From: Hydrogenophaga sp. IBVHS1
Lineage (GTDB): Bacteria > Pseudomonadota > Gammaproteobacteria > Burkholderiales > Burkholderiaceae_C
Direction of reading: 5' to 3'
Length of the DNA: 64,000 nucleotides
Assembly (NCBI RefSeq): GCF_002127265.1
Contig: NZ_NFUU01000002.1
Location: 585,054-649,053 of the forward strand
Shown here: in pieces, positions 15,839-24,106 of the stretch
Layout: each line of letters opens with the position of its first letter
Position numbering within the stretch: the first letter of the stretch is position 1
Notes under the pieces: model-generated
The model's database searches: none
Told to the model about the DNA's origin: nothing
What the model saw: the letters and a program-made list of their open reading frames with translations, nothing else
Position numbers and translations under genes: made by a program

Positions 15839-17997
15839 GCGCGCTTCCAGTCGTGGTATTTCTTCACCCAGTTCAGCAGCTTCTCTGGCGCGTGGGCGCG
15901 CTTCCACTCGCCCGCGGCGTACTTGTTGGCCTCGGCCAGCGTGGGGTAGGTGTGGATGGTGCCCAGGATCTTGTTGAGTCCCAGCCCGTGTTTCATCGCC
16001 AGCACGTACTCGGCCAGCAGATCGCCCGCGTGCGTGCCGACGATGGTCACCCCCAGGATGGTGTCCTTGCCGGGCACGGTGAGCACTTTCACGAAGCCGT
16101 GAGCCTCGCTGTCGGCGATGGCGCGGTCCAGGTCGTCAATGCCGTAGCGCGTCACTTCCACTGCGATGCCTTTTTCCTTTGCTTCCTGCTCGTTCAGGCC
16201 CACGCGCGCCACTTCCGGGTCGATGAACGTGGCCCAGGGAATCACGCGGTAGTCGGCCTTGAATTTGCGAAACTCGCCGAACAGCGCGTTGACTGCGGCG
16301 TACCAGGCCTGGTGCGCCGCGACGTGGGTGAACTGGTAGGGGCCGGCCACATCGCCCGCGGCGTAGATGTTCGGATAGATCGTCTGCAGGTACTCGTTGG
16401 TGTCCACCGTCTTGTTCGTGGGGATGCCGAGTTCCTCCAGACCGTAGCCTTCCAGCCGCGCGCTGCGACCCACGGCGCAGATGAGTTCGTCGTAGGCGAT
16501 TCGTTGCTCCACGCCGGCGTGCTCCACCACCAGCACCTTCTGATCACCCTCGCGTTCGCAGCGCAGCGCCTTGTGACCGGTGCGCACCTCCACGCCATCG
16601 GCCACCAGGGCCTTGCGCGCGAGTTCACTCACCTCATCGTCTTCGCGCAGCATGAGGCGCGGCGCCATTTCCACCTGCGTCACCCGGGAGCCCAGCCGGG
16701 CAAACGCCTGCGCCAGCTCGCACCCGATCGGACCACCGCCCAGCACCACCAGGCGGCGCGGCAATTCATCGAGTTCACCGAAACGTTCCCACATCGTGTC
16801 GCTGGTCACATAGCCGCTGTCGTCCAGGCCTGGCAAAGGCGGCACGAAGGGCCGAGCACCCGTGGCCAGCACGATGCTGCGGGCCGTCAGGGTCTGCGTG
16901 CTGCCGCCGTTGAGTGCGATCTCTACTGTCCAGGGGTTGGTGAGTTTCGCGTAGCCCTGCAGCACCTCCACGCCCAGCCCGGTGTAGCGCTCCACGCTGT
17001 CGTGTGGCTCGATGGCGCGGATGACATCCTGGATGCGCTGCATCACGGCCTTGAAACTGAATGCTGGCTCGGTGCCGTGCAGGCCGTAGTTGTCGGCGTG
17101 GCGCATCTGGTGGGCGAGCTTGGCACTTTTGATCAAGGCCTTGCTCGGCACACAACCGTAGTTAAGGCAGTCGCCGCCCATCTTGTGCGCTTCGATCAGT
17201 GTCACCCTGGCCTTGACCACGGCGGCGATGTAGGCCGATACCAGGCCGCCCGCGCCCGCGCCGATCACGATCAGGTTGCGATCGAAACTGGCGGGCCGCT
17301 GGCCCTTCCAGCGGGCGTACACCTGGCGCCTGCGCACCGCGCCCACGATCCAGCGGGCGATGAATGGGAACAGGCCCAGCAGCACGAACGAGCCCAGCAT
17401 CGCCGGGCTGAGGATGCCTTGCAGCGAATCGAGCCTCGCCAGCTGCGTGCCGGCGTTCACATAAACCAGTGTGCCCGCCAGCATGCCGAGCTGGCTCACC
17501 CAGTAGAACGTGAGCGCCTTCATGCGGGTCAGGCCCATCACCAGATTGATCACGAAGAACGGCACCACCGGAATCAGCCGCAGCGTGAAGAGGTAGAAGG
17601 CGCCGTCCTTCTCGATGCCTTTGTTGATCTCGGTCGGGCGTGAGCCGAAGCGCGCCTGAATGCCATCGCGCAGCACAAAGCGAGAAACCAGAAAGGCCAG
17701 CGTGGCGCCCATGCTGGAGGCGAACGACACCAGCACCGTGCCCCAGAACAGGCCGAAGATGGCGCCTCCGGCCAGGGTGATGATGGTGGCCCCGGGCACC
17801 GAGAGTGCGGTGGCCGCCACATAGACGGCAAAATACGCCAGCGCCACCTGGAGCGGCGAGCGTGCATGCAGTTCGGCGAACGCGGCCTGGCTTTGCTTGA
17901 GCTGCTCCAGGCTCAGGAAGCGGTCCAGATCGAACGCAAAAAAAGCCACGATGCCCAGCAACACCACCACGAGCAGCAGGATTCTTCGAATGTTCAC
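15835..17997 (-). CDS. TVP38/TMEM64 membrane domain fused to a pyridine nucleotide-disulfide oxidoreductase
   Basis: This is a natural fusion of about 720 residues. Residues about 1-230 are a DedA/TVP38-type membrane domain with several helices (ALSVPGATIITLAGGAIFG is diagnostic). The remainder is a full dihydrolipoamide dehydrogenase-like flavoprotein with IVIGAGAGGLVSAYIAA, the redox disulfide GGDCLNYGCVPSK, VVLGGGPIGCELAQAF, YAAGDVAGPYQFTH and the C-terminal HTYPTLAEANK dimer motif with the usual His. Such proteins are thought to couple membrane quinone or thiol redox to a small molecule; the substrate is unknown. GTG 17997 is chosen; an in-frame ATG at 18044 would add 15 residues. Confidence 0.88.
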   Translation of the reverse strand: MNIRRILLLVVVLLGIVAFFAFDLDRFLSLEQLKQSQAAFAELHARSPLQVALAYFAVYVAATALSVPGATIITLAGGAIFGLFWGTVLVSFASSMGATLAFLVSRFVLRDGIQARFGSRPTEINKGIEKDGAFYLFTLRLIPVVPFFVINLVMGLTRMKALTFYWVSQLGMLAGTLVYVNAGTQLARLDSLQGILSPAMLGSFVLLGLFPFIARWIVGAVRRRQVYARWKGQRPASFDRNLIVIGAGAGGLVSAYIAAVVKARVTLIEAHKMGGDCLNYGCVPSKALIKSAKLAHQMRHADNYGLHGTEPAFSFKAVMQRIQDVIRAIEPHDSVERYTGLGVEVLQGYAKLTNPWTVEIALNGGSTQTLTARSIVLATGARPFVPPLPGLDDSGYVTSDTMWERFGELDELPRRLVVLGGGPIGCELAQAFARLGSRVTQVEMAPRLMLREDDEVSELARKALVADGVEVRTGHKALRCEREGDQKVLVVEHAGVEQRIAYDELICAVGRSARLEGYGLEELGIPTNKTVDTNEYLQTIYPNIYAAGDVAGPYQFTHVAAHQAWYAAVNALFGEFRKFKADYRVIPWATFIDPEVARVGLNEQEAKEKGIAVEVTRYGIDDLDRAIADSEAHGFVKVLTVPGKDTILGVTIVGTHAGDLLAEYVLAMKHGLGLNKILGTIHTYPTLAEANKYAAGEWKRAHAPEKLLNWVKKYHDWKRA

Positions 17998-18087
17998 GAT
18001 GGTTCCAGTGGAGGGGTTGCAGATCGGTCGTTCGGCGCTGGCCATTCTTACACTCTTGGGCACTCGGGACAGCGAGGGCCCCGAGGT

Positions 18088-19140
18088 TTGAAGCGCTCTG
18101 AGGACATCGTTCAGAGCTTGCGCGACGCCCTGCGGGCTGCCGGGCACACCGCAGCAGCGCTGCCGCTGGAGCACCTGCGAGACAAGGGCCTGGCGCACGA
18201 CCATGTGCGCCTGGTGGGCAGCGGGTTGCTGGCGCGCATTCCCAAGCAGAGTCAGATGGGGCTGGCCGCGTTCGACAACCTCACCTACCAGCGCGCGTGT
18301 TTCGAGCGTGCCGTGGTCAGCGCCCACACCCCCGCGCTGCAAAGCTGGCTGCAGCCTTCAACCTGCCTGCCACGAGGAGCGCTGCTGGTGCAGGAAATCG
18401 AAGGCCGCCCGGCCCAGCTGCCGGCCGACCTGGGCGCCATGGCCACGGCGCTGGCGGCCCTGCACGCCTTGCCTGTGCCGCGTGAGCGCGCTCCGCTGCT
18501 GAGCCCGTCAGACCCGCTGCGCCACTTGTGCGATGAGGTTGCGGCGCAGATGCAGCACCTGCCAGCGGCCTCACTCGAACCCTCCGTGGCCCGGGTCATT
18601 GAAGGCGAATGGCGCAGCGTGCAGACGCTGCTGGCCTCCAGCGCGAGGCCACCGCAGTGCCTGATCGCCTTCGACGCCCATCCCGGAAATTTCATCGTGC
18701 AGGCCGATGGGCGGGCCATGCTGGTGGACCTGGAGAAATGCCGCTACGCCTACCCCGGGCTGGATCTTGCGCACGCCACGCTCTACACCTCCACCACCTG
18801 GGACGTGGAGACGCGCGCTGAGCTCACACCTGAGCAGGTCGGCCTTTTCTACGCCGCCTGGACCGGTGCCGCCGGTTCAGCGAGTGAAGGTGCGGCAGCC
18901 TGGCACCTGCCGTTGCGCCGGGCGATGTGGTTGTGGTCGCTCAGCTGGTGCGCCAAGTGGCGGGCCACCTCGGGCGCAACGGCGAGTGCGCGGCCCGACG
19001 GTGAGGACTGGTCCAGCCAGCACAGCGAAGCTGCGCTGGTGGCCCACGTGCGGGATCGGGTGGACCACTACCTGAGCTTGCCGGTCGTGTCCCGGGTGCG
19101 CGATGAATTCACCGCGCTCGAACAGCTGCTGCCCGCATGA
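18088..19140 (+). CDS. Aminoglycoside/choline kinase-like phosphotransferase
   Basis: This is a 350-residue APH/choline-kinase-fold protein. The catalytic loop is CLIAFDAHPGNFIVQADGRAMLVDLEKCRYAYPGLDLAH, where the family would normally read H-x-D-x-x-x-x-N: the aspartate and asparagine are kept, and the later D is in VDLEK. The N-terminal lysine lobe is weak (GSGLLARIPKQSQMG). A TTG at 18088 is the likely start, with GAGGG nine bases upstream; no ATG fits. The gene overlaps the next one by four bases, so it may phosphorylate a metabolite that the glycosyltransferase uses. The substrate is unknown. Confidence 0.78.
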   Translation: MKRSEDIVQSLRDALRAAGHTAAALPLEHLRDKGLAHDHVRLVGSGLLARIPKQSQMGLAAFDNLTYQRACFERAVVSAHTPALQSWLQPSTCLPRGALLVQEIEGRPAQLPADLGAMATALAALHALPVPRERAPLLSPSDPLRHLCDEVAAQMQHLPAASLEPSVARVIEGEWRSVQTLLASSARPPQCLIAFDAHPGNFIVQADGRAMLVDLEKCRYAYPGLDLAHATLYTSTTWDVETRAELTPEQVGLFYAAWTGAAGSASEGAAAWHLPLRRAMWLWSLSWCAKWRATSGATASARPDGEDWSSQHSEAALVAHVRDRVDHYLSLPVVSRVRDEFTALEQLLPA

Positions 19141-20441
19141 AGCTGACCATCGTCGTCCCCGTGTTGAACGAAGCCACCACGCTGGCCGCGCGCCTCGCTG
19201 CGCTGGCGCCGTTTCGCGAACGCGGCGCCGAACTGCTGGTGGTGGACGGTGGCAGTGAGGACAACACGCTGTCCCTCGCCAGCGTCCACGCCGATCGGGC
19301 ACTGGAGGCGCCACGCGGTCGTGCTTCGCAGCTCAACGCGGGCGCCTGTGCGGCGCAGGGCGAGGTGCTGCTGTTCCTGCATGCCGACACCCAGCTGCCC
19401 GCCAACGCCGACGCCTTGATGGCGAACTGCATCGACAGCGGTCACCATTGGGGCCGCTTCGATGTGCGCATCGAAGGCCATCACCCGCTGCTGCCGCTGG
19501 TGGCCCTGCTCATGAACCTGCGCTCCCGCCACACCGGCATCGCCACCGGCGACCAGGCCATGTTTGTGCGACGCGACACGTTCCAGGTGCTGGGTGGCTT
19601 TGCGCCCCTGCCGCTGATGGAAGACATCGACCTCAGCCGACGCCTGAAGCGCATCGGCCCGCCAACGTGCTTGAATCAACGCGTCACCACCTCGGGCCGA
19701 CGCTGGGACCAGCAAGGCTTCTGGCGCACCGTGGCGCTCATGTGGCGCTTGCGCGCTGCGTTCTGGCGCGGCGTCGATGCCCACACGCTCGCCCGGCGTT
19801 ACGGCTACCACCCGCGTGCGGGTGCGGCCGTGGCTGTGTTGGCCAAGGCGCCCGTGGCGGGTCTGGCCAAGACGCGATTGATCCCCCTGCTCGGCGCGGC
19901 AGGTGCGGCCCGTGCCCAAAGAGTGTTTGCGCTGCAGACGCTGGCCACGGTGCGCGCCGCCAGCATCGGGCCACTCACTCTCTGGTGCGCTCCGGACGAT
20001 ACCCACCGCTTCTTCCGTGCATTGAGTTCTCGCCATGGCGTGCCTGCCGTGCCGCAGGCCGAAGGCGACCTGGGCCACCGCATGGCCAACACCATGCACT
20101 CGCACTTCGAGCGCGCGACCGGCATGCCCCTCATCATCGTGGGCACCGACTGCCCGGTGCTCAGCGCCCACCACCTCCAGCAAGCCGCCGATGCCCTGCA
20201 ATCGCACGACGCGGTGTTGATCCCGGCCGAGGATGGTGGCTATGTGCTGATCGGTTTGCGCAGACCTGTGCCCGAGGTGTTTGAGCGTGTCGACTGGAGC
20301 ACGCCGCAAGTGCTCCAGCAGACGCTGGATCGCCTTCGCGAAGCCGGGGCAAGCTACCGGGTTTTGCCAACGCTGTGGGATGTGGACGAGCCTGCGGACT
20401 GGTTGCGCTGGGAGACAACGCGAAGGCTCAGGCCGCGCTGA
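19137..20441 (+). CDS. Two-domain glycosyltransferase: TIGR04283-type GT2 fused to a DUF2064 (TIGR04282) domain
   Basis: This is a 434-residue fusion. Residues 1-220 form a GT2 transferase (MKLTIVVPVLNEATTL, VVDGGSEDNT, FLHADTQLP, then DIDLSRRLKRIG). From about residue 228 a DUF2064 domain follows (AVAVLAKAPVAGLAKTRLIPLLG, LWCAPDD, IIVGTDCPVL, VLIPAEDGGYVLIG), resembling a nucleotidyltransferase fold. The two families usually occur as neighbouring genes, often beside arsenosugar synthesis genes; no arsenic genes are visible here. The start overlaps the phosphotransferase stop. The 3' end overlaps the convergent ATPase gene by 14 bp. Confidence 0.87.
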   Translation: MKLTIVVPVLNEATTLAARLAALAPFRERGAELLVVDGGSEDNTLSLASVHADRALEAPRGRASQLNAGACAAQGEVLLFLHADTQLPANADALMANCIDSGHHWGRFDVRIEGHHPLLPLVALLMNLRSRHTGIATGDQAMFVRRDTFQVLGGFAPLPLMEDIDLSRRLKRIGPPTCLNQRVTTSGRRWDQQGFWRTVALMWRLRAAFWRGVDAHTLARRYGYHPRAGAAVAVLAKAPVAGLAKTRLIPLLGAAGAARAQRVFALQTLATVRAASIGPLTLWCAPDDTHRFFRALSSRHGVPAVPQAEGDLGHRMANTMHSHFERATGMPLIIVGTDCPVLSAHHLQQAADALQSHDAVLIPAEDGGYVLIGLRRPVPEVFERVDWSTPQVLQQTLDRLREAGASYRVLPTLWDVDEPADWLRWETTRRLRPR

Positions 20442-21642
20442 ACCACGTTTCCAATGACAGGCCACCTGTGCCCAGCACTTGGGGACGCGCTGAGGGAAAG
20501 GCGGCGGTGAAGGCGTCCAGCCCCGATACGTTCCCCTGATGCATGCCGCTCTTCACTTCCAGCGCAAAAAGATCGGCGCCCTGACGCAGCACGAAGTCCA
20601 CCTCCCGGCCCGCTTCGTGCCAGTAGTGAATCAGCGGTTGCGAGCTGCCATGGTTGAGATTTCGTGCGAGCAACTCGGCTCCCACCGCGCTCTCCACCAT
20701 GCGCCCCCACAGCTCCGGCGTGGCGCGCATGCGTTCATAGCCAAAACCTTCGGAAGCAGCAATGGCTCCCATCAGAGCGGTGTTGAACACCTGTAACTTT
20801 GGGCTGGATGCCCGTTGCCGAATGGCCTGACCCGAGTACTTCTGAAGTCCGCAGACCATGCCCGCGCCTTCCAGCAATTCGAGGTAGTGAGCGAGCGTGG
20901 TGGTGTTGCCGGCATCGGTCAGCTGGCCCATCATCTTCTGGTAGCTCAGCATCTGTCCGCTGTAGCGGCACGCCAGGTCGAACAGACGGCGCAGCAGGGC
21001 CGGCTTCTGCACCGGCGCCATGAGCAGCACGTCCTTGGATATCGTGGTTTCGATGAGGGCGTCACGAACATAGGCCGCCCAGCGAGACTCGTCGTCGATC
21101 AGCGGTGCAGCTCCCGGATATCCGCCGTAGAAGATGTACTGCTCCAGTGAAAAGCCGAAAGCCTCGCGCATCTCGTTGTAGCGCCAGTGCCCCAGGCGGG
21201 TCATTTCGAATCGGCCTGCCAGGCTTTCGGTCAGCCCTCGTGCAATCAACAGCGGCGCCGAGCCAAGGACGACCACGCGAACGTCGCGTTTTTCGGCTGT
21301 GTCCTCATCCCAAAGTCGTTTGACTTCTTCGGTCCAGCGAGGAATTTTCTGCACTTCGTCGAGCACCAGCACACAGGCGCCCACTTGCGTCGCCAGCGAA
21401 CGGGCGGTTTCCCATTGAGTGGACAACCAACTCGCACCCTGCAAGCCCGGGTTGTCTGCGCTCACGCTGTGCTGCGCCATGGCCTGACTCTCCGGCGATG
21501 CGCGAAGTGAGTCAAGAGCCTGTCGCACCAGTGTCGTCTTGCCGACCTGGCGTGGCCCTGCGACGACCTGAAGAAAACGACGCGGTTCGCGCATGCGCTG
21601 GAGGAAACGGTCCAGGCCCTGGCGACGGATTTCGTTGGACAT
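20428..21642 (-). CDS. AAA-type ATPase with C-terminal DUF4143 domain (second copy)
   Basis: This is a 404-residue protein of the same architecture as the gene at 11134 but only distantly similar. The P-loop is GPRQVGKTTLV near residue 28 and the Walker B-like segment CVLVLDEVQKIPRW lies near 92. The C-terminal domain has SSPKLQVFNTALMGA, HYWHEAGREVDFVLRQG and FALEVKSG, the DUF4143 nuclease-like pattern with E-x-K. Function is unknown; these ATPases are common in genomes rich in mobile DNA. The start at 21642 directly abuts a complex set of palindromes, which suggests tight control. Confidence 0.86.
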   Translation of the reverse strand: MSNEIRRQGLDRFLQRMREPRRFLQVVAGPRQVGKTTLVRQALDSLRASPESQAMAQHSVSADNPGLQGASWLSTQWETARSLATQVGACVLVLDEVQKIPRWTEEVKRLWDEDTAEKRDVRVVVLGSAPLLIARGLTESLAGRFEMTRLGHWRYNEMREAFGFSLEQYIFYGGYPGAAPLIDDESRWAAYVRDALIETTISKDVLLMAPVQKPALLRRLFDLACRYSGQMLSYQKMMGQLTDAGNTTTLAHYLELLEGAGMVCGLQKYSGQAIRQRASSPKLQVFNTALMGAIAASEGFGYERMRATPELWGRMVESAVGAELLARNLNHGSSQPLIHYWHEAGREVDFVLRQGADLFALEVKSGMHQGNVSGLDAFTAAFPSARPQVLGTGGLSLETWFSAA

Positions 21643-21645
21643 CTG

Positions 21646-21697
21646 ATTTACTCAATCGGTTGAGATAATTTACTCAATGCATTGAGATAATTATCTC
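21646..21697. promoter_or_regulatory. Tandem palindromic operator upstream of the second DUF4143 ATPase
   Basis: Two 25-base direct copies (21646-21670 and 21668-21692) start 22 bp apart and differ at only three central positions. Each holds a CTCAA...TTGAG inverted repeat; the second contains the perfect 14-bp palindrome CTCAATGCATTGAG (21673-21686). A further palindrome GAGATAATTATCTC (21684-21697) overlaps it. The 22-bp period is two helical turns. The array ends 3 bp before the start codon of the ATPase, so binding there would block expression. Confidence 0.82.
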
Positions 21698-21989
21698 AGA
21701 CCACCAGCATTCCCGCAAACCAGGCCCCGGCCCCCGCCATGGCCCAGCCTGGTTTTGGTCGGGTGAGCCACAGCGAGCGCACCAGGAAGGCGTTGTAGGG
21801 CACTGGCGCGAAATGCACGGCCACTGCCCACCACACGGGCTGTCCTTGCGAGAGGAGGAAGAGCGCAACAAAGCCGGTGAAGAGATTGAGGGCGCTGCCC
21901 ACGGCGACGATGTCGCGCCAGAACAGCGTGCGCCAGGGCGCCAAGCCCCTCCAGCGCAACGACCAGTAGCCGGAGTCTGCGGTGCTCAA
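21696..21989 (-). CDS. Small predicted membrane protein of unknown function
   Basis: This is a 97-residue protein with two or three hydrophobic segments ([40 protein letters not shown] and the C-terminal [16 protein letters not shown]). I do not recognise the family. The start appears to be TTG at 21989, overlapping the uppP stop (TTGA), so translation is probably coupled to uppP. The stop lies in the last palindrome of the ATPase operator. It could be an accessory membrane protein of the uppP unit. Confidence 0.6.
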   Translation of the reverse strand: MSTADSGYWSLRWRGLAPWRTLFWRDIVAVGSALNLFTGFVALFLLSQGQPVWWAVAVHFAPVPYNAFLVRSLWLTRPKPGWAMAGAGAWFAGMLVV

Positions 21990-22825
21990 TGGGCGCTCAA
22001 CACGCCCGCGCCCAGCAGCCCGAAGACCAGCAGGCCCAGTGCAATGCGGTAGTACACGAAGGGCATGTAGCTCCGCGTGGACACCAGCTTCAGGAACACC
22101 ACGATCACGCCGTAGCCGACGCCGAAGGCGATCACCGTGGCGAGTGCCGTGGGCCCAGGGGCCACCGGGCTGCCGTGTTGCCAGCTCCTGAGAAGCTGGT
22201 AGAAGCCCGAGCCCATTACTGCAGGAATGGCCAGCAGGAACGAGTAGCGCGCAGCGGCCTCGCGGGTGTAGCCCATCATGAGGCCGGCGGTGATGGTGCC
22301 GCCCGAGCGCGAGACGCCGGGAATCAGCGCCATTGCCTGGGCCAGCCCGAACAGCACGCCGTGGGTCCAGGTCAGCCGATCCAGCGTGCGTTCACGCCGG
22401 CCATAGCGGTCGGCTGCCGCGAGGATGAGCGCGAAAACGATCAGCATGGTGGCCGTGATGTACAGGTTGCGCAGCGAGCCTTCGATGGCGTCCTTGAACA
22501 GCAGGCCCAGCACCACGATGGGCACCGAGCCGATGATGATCAACCAGCCCATGCGCGCGTCCGGGTCCTGGCGTTTGGCGGGTTGCGTGAGGGACGCCCA
22601 CCAGGCCAGGAAGATGCGCGCAATGTCGTGCCGGAAGTACAACAACACGGCCGCTTCGGTGCCGATCTGGGTGATGGCGGTGAAGGCGGCGCCAGGGTCG
22701 CCACCGGAGGGCAGCAGCGGGCCGATGATGCGCAGGTGGGCGCTGGAGGAGACGGGGAGGAATTCGGTGAGTCCCTGGATCAGACCCAGGAACGCGGCTT
22801 CCAGCCAGGCGGTGGCAGGACTCAT
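21986..22825 (-). CDS. uppP: Undecaprenyl-diphosphate phosphatase UppP (BacA family)
   Basis: This is a 279-residue integral membrane enzyme that recycles the undecaprenyl lipid carrier by removing a phosphate on the periplasmic side. The active-site motifs are clear: [17 protein letters not shown] near residue 15 with the E-x-x-x-E/SSS box, and [10 protein letters not shown] near residue 170 with the catalytic arginine and serines. The length is usual for the family. ATG 22825 is chosen because the family N terminus begins at [10 protein letters not shown]; an upstream reading frame to 22981 has no family similarity. Confidence 0.94.
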   Translation of the reverse strand: MSPATAWLEAAFLGLIQGLTEFLPVSSSAHLRIIGPLLPSGGDPGAAFTAITQIGTEAAVLLYFRHDIARIFLAWWASLTQPAKRQDPDARMGWLIIIGSVPIVVLGLLFKDAIEGSLRNLYITATMLIVFALILAAADRYGRRERTLDRLTWTHGVLFGLAQAMALIPGVSRSGGTITAGLMMGYTREAAARYSFLLAIPAVMGSGFYQLLRSWQHGSPVAPGPTALATVIAFGVGYGVIVVFLKLVSTRSYMPFVYYRIALGLLVFGLLGAGVLSAH

Positions 22826-22875
22826 GGCAGATGTTGGTGCAGAGAGAGGGTGCGGGAAGTATAGGCAGCCCGCGG

Positions 22876-23481
22876 TCAATCGAAGCGGCTGTAACCCCAG
22901 CCGATGCGCAGCACCGTGGTGATGGCGCACAGTGCAGCGAAGCCGTAGGCGATCTGCGAGAACCAAGCGGGCCACAGACACATGGCGGCAAACGCGATCA
23001 AGGTCTCCGTGGCCTCGGTGAGGCCGCCGAGAAAATAGAAACCTTTGTCGGGGAAGTTCAGCGAGCTCATTTTTCGCTGCGCCGCGACGATGGCAAAGGC
23101 CAGGAAACTGCTGCCCGTGCCAATGAACGTGGTGAGCAGCACGGCGGCGGGCAGGGCGTTTGCGGCCGGGGCGGCGAGCGCGAAGGCCAGCGGGATGGAG
23201 GCGTAGAACAGAAAGTCGAGCGTGATGTCGAGGAAGCTGCCTCGATCCGTGGGCTTGGTCGCGCGCGCCACCGCGCCGTCGAGCCCATCCATCAGGCGCG
23301 AGAGCAGCATGAGCGCCAGGCCGGTGAGGAAATGGCCGAATGCGATCGATGCCGCCGCCGCGACGCCCAGGCCGAACCCGATGAAGCTGAGTGCGTTGGC
23401 GCCGATGCCCAGCGCCACGAACAGGCGGGCCGCGCGCGCCAGTGGCGCTCTCAGCGCGCCCTGCAAGGCCTTATCGAACAT
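22876..23481 (-). CDS. ynjF: CDP-alcohol phosphatidyltransferase family membrane enzyme (YnjF-like)
   Basis: This is a 201-residue inner-membrane enzyme. The complete family motif runs from DGLDGAVAR near residue 65 to [10 protein letters not shown], giving the D-G-x2-A-R-x8-G-x3-D-x3-D pattern. About five hydrophobic helices follow the usual topology. It probably joins an alcohol to a CDP-linked lipid or polyol. It overlaps the ABC ATPase gene upstream by 11 bp. In E. coli the ynjBCD transporter genes are also followed by a CDP-alcohol phosphotransferase (ynjF), so this gene pairing is shared across distant bacteria. Confidence 0.87.
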   Translation of the reverse strand: MFDKALQGALRAPLARAARLFVALGIGANALSFIGFGLGVAAAASIAFGHFLTGLALMLLSRLMDGLDGAVARATKPTDRGSFLDITLDFLFYASIPLAFALAAPAANALPAAVLLTTFIGTGSSFLAFAIVAAQRKMSSLNFPDKGFYFLGGLTEATETLIAFAAMCLWPAWFSQIAYGFAALCAITTVLRIGWGYSRFD

Positions 23482-24106
23482 GCGCGAGCTCCACCACCAG
23501 CTCGGTGTCGGCCACATCGGCCGCGTCGTGCGTGACCAGCACGGCGGGGATGCCCATGTCGCGCAGGTGGTCGAAGACGAAGGCGCGGAACTGCTCGCGC
23601 AGCGCAGCGTCCAGCCGGGAGAAGGGCTCGTCCAGCAAAAGCGCTCGAGGCCGGGCGAGCAGCGCACGCATGAGCGCCACCCGCGCGCGCTGACCACCCG
23701 AGAGCGTGGCCGGGTCGCGCGCGCCGTAGCCCGCCAGACCGGCTTCGGACAGCGCGCGCTCCACTTCCGCATGGCGCTCGGCCTTGGGCCCGGGCGGCAC
23801 GGCGAACAACAGGTTCTCGCCCACCGTCATGTGGGCGAACAGCAGGTCGTCCTGGAACAGCAGACCAACGCCTCGCTGCGAAGTGGGAAGGGCGCCAATG
23901 TCGCGCCCGTCCAGTTGCACACGGCCTTCAAAGCGAAGGGCCTGGGTGTCCAGCGTGCCAGCAATCGCCGCCAGAACCGAGCTCTTGCCGCAGCCACTGG
24001 GGCCCATGAGCGTGAGGACTTTCCCCGGCGCGACGTCCAGCATCAGGCCCTCCACCAGCGTGCGGTCGCGCGTGGCCAGGCGTTGGATGTGTACAGAGAG
24101 CGTCAT
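23471..24106 (-). CDS. ynjD: ABC transporter ATP-binding protein (YnjD-like)
   Basis: This is a 211-residue ABC ATPase with all motifs: Walker A LMGPSGCGKSSVL near residue 35, Q-loop GLLFQDDLLF, signature LSGGQRARVALMRALL, Walker B ALLLDEPFSRLD and the switch histidine in LVTHDAADV. The start ATG 24106 overlaps the permease stop by four bases. With a fused permease and a periplasmic binding protein next to it, the unit is a complete importer of the type called ynjBCD in E. coli, whose substrate is not known. Confidence 0.92.
   Translation of the reverse strand: MTLSVHIQRLATRDRTLVEGLMLDVAPGKVLTLMGPSGCGKSSVLAAIAGTLDTQALRFEGRVQLDGRDIGALPTSQRGVGLLFQDDLLFAHMTVGENLLFAVPPGPKAERHAEVERALSEAGLAGYGARDPATLSGGQRARVALMRALLARPRALLLDEPFSRLDAALREQFRAFVFDHLRDMGIPAVLVTHDAADVADTELVVELAHVR

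Noticed and set aside
15745..17643. Rightward frame of 632 codons opposite the TVP38-flavoprotein gene
   Set aside because: Antisense shadow without domain or start site; the opposite strand has complete flavoprotein motifs.
19137..20441. SenB selenosugar synthase
   Set aside because: The two domains match the TIGR04283 and TIGR04282 type families, not the SenB type, so this gene cannot be used to complete the selenoneine pathway.
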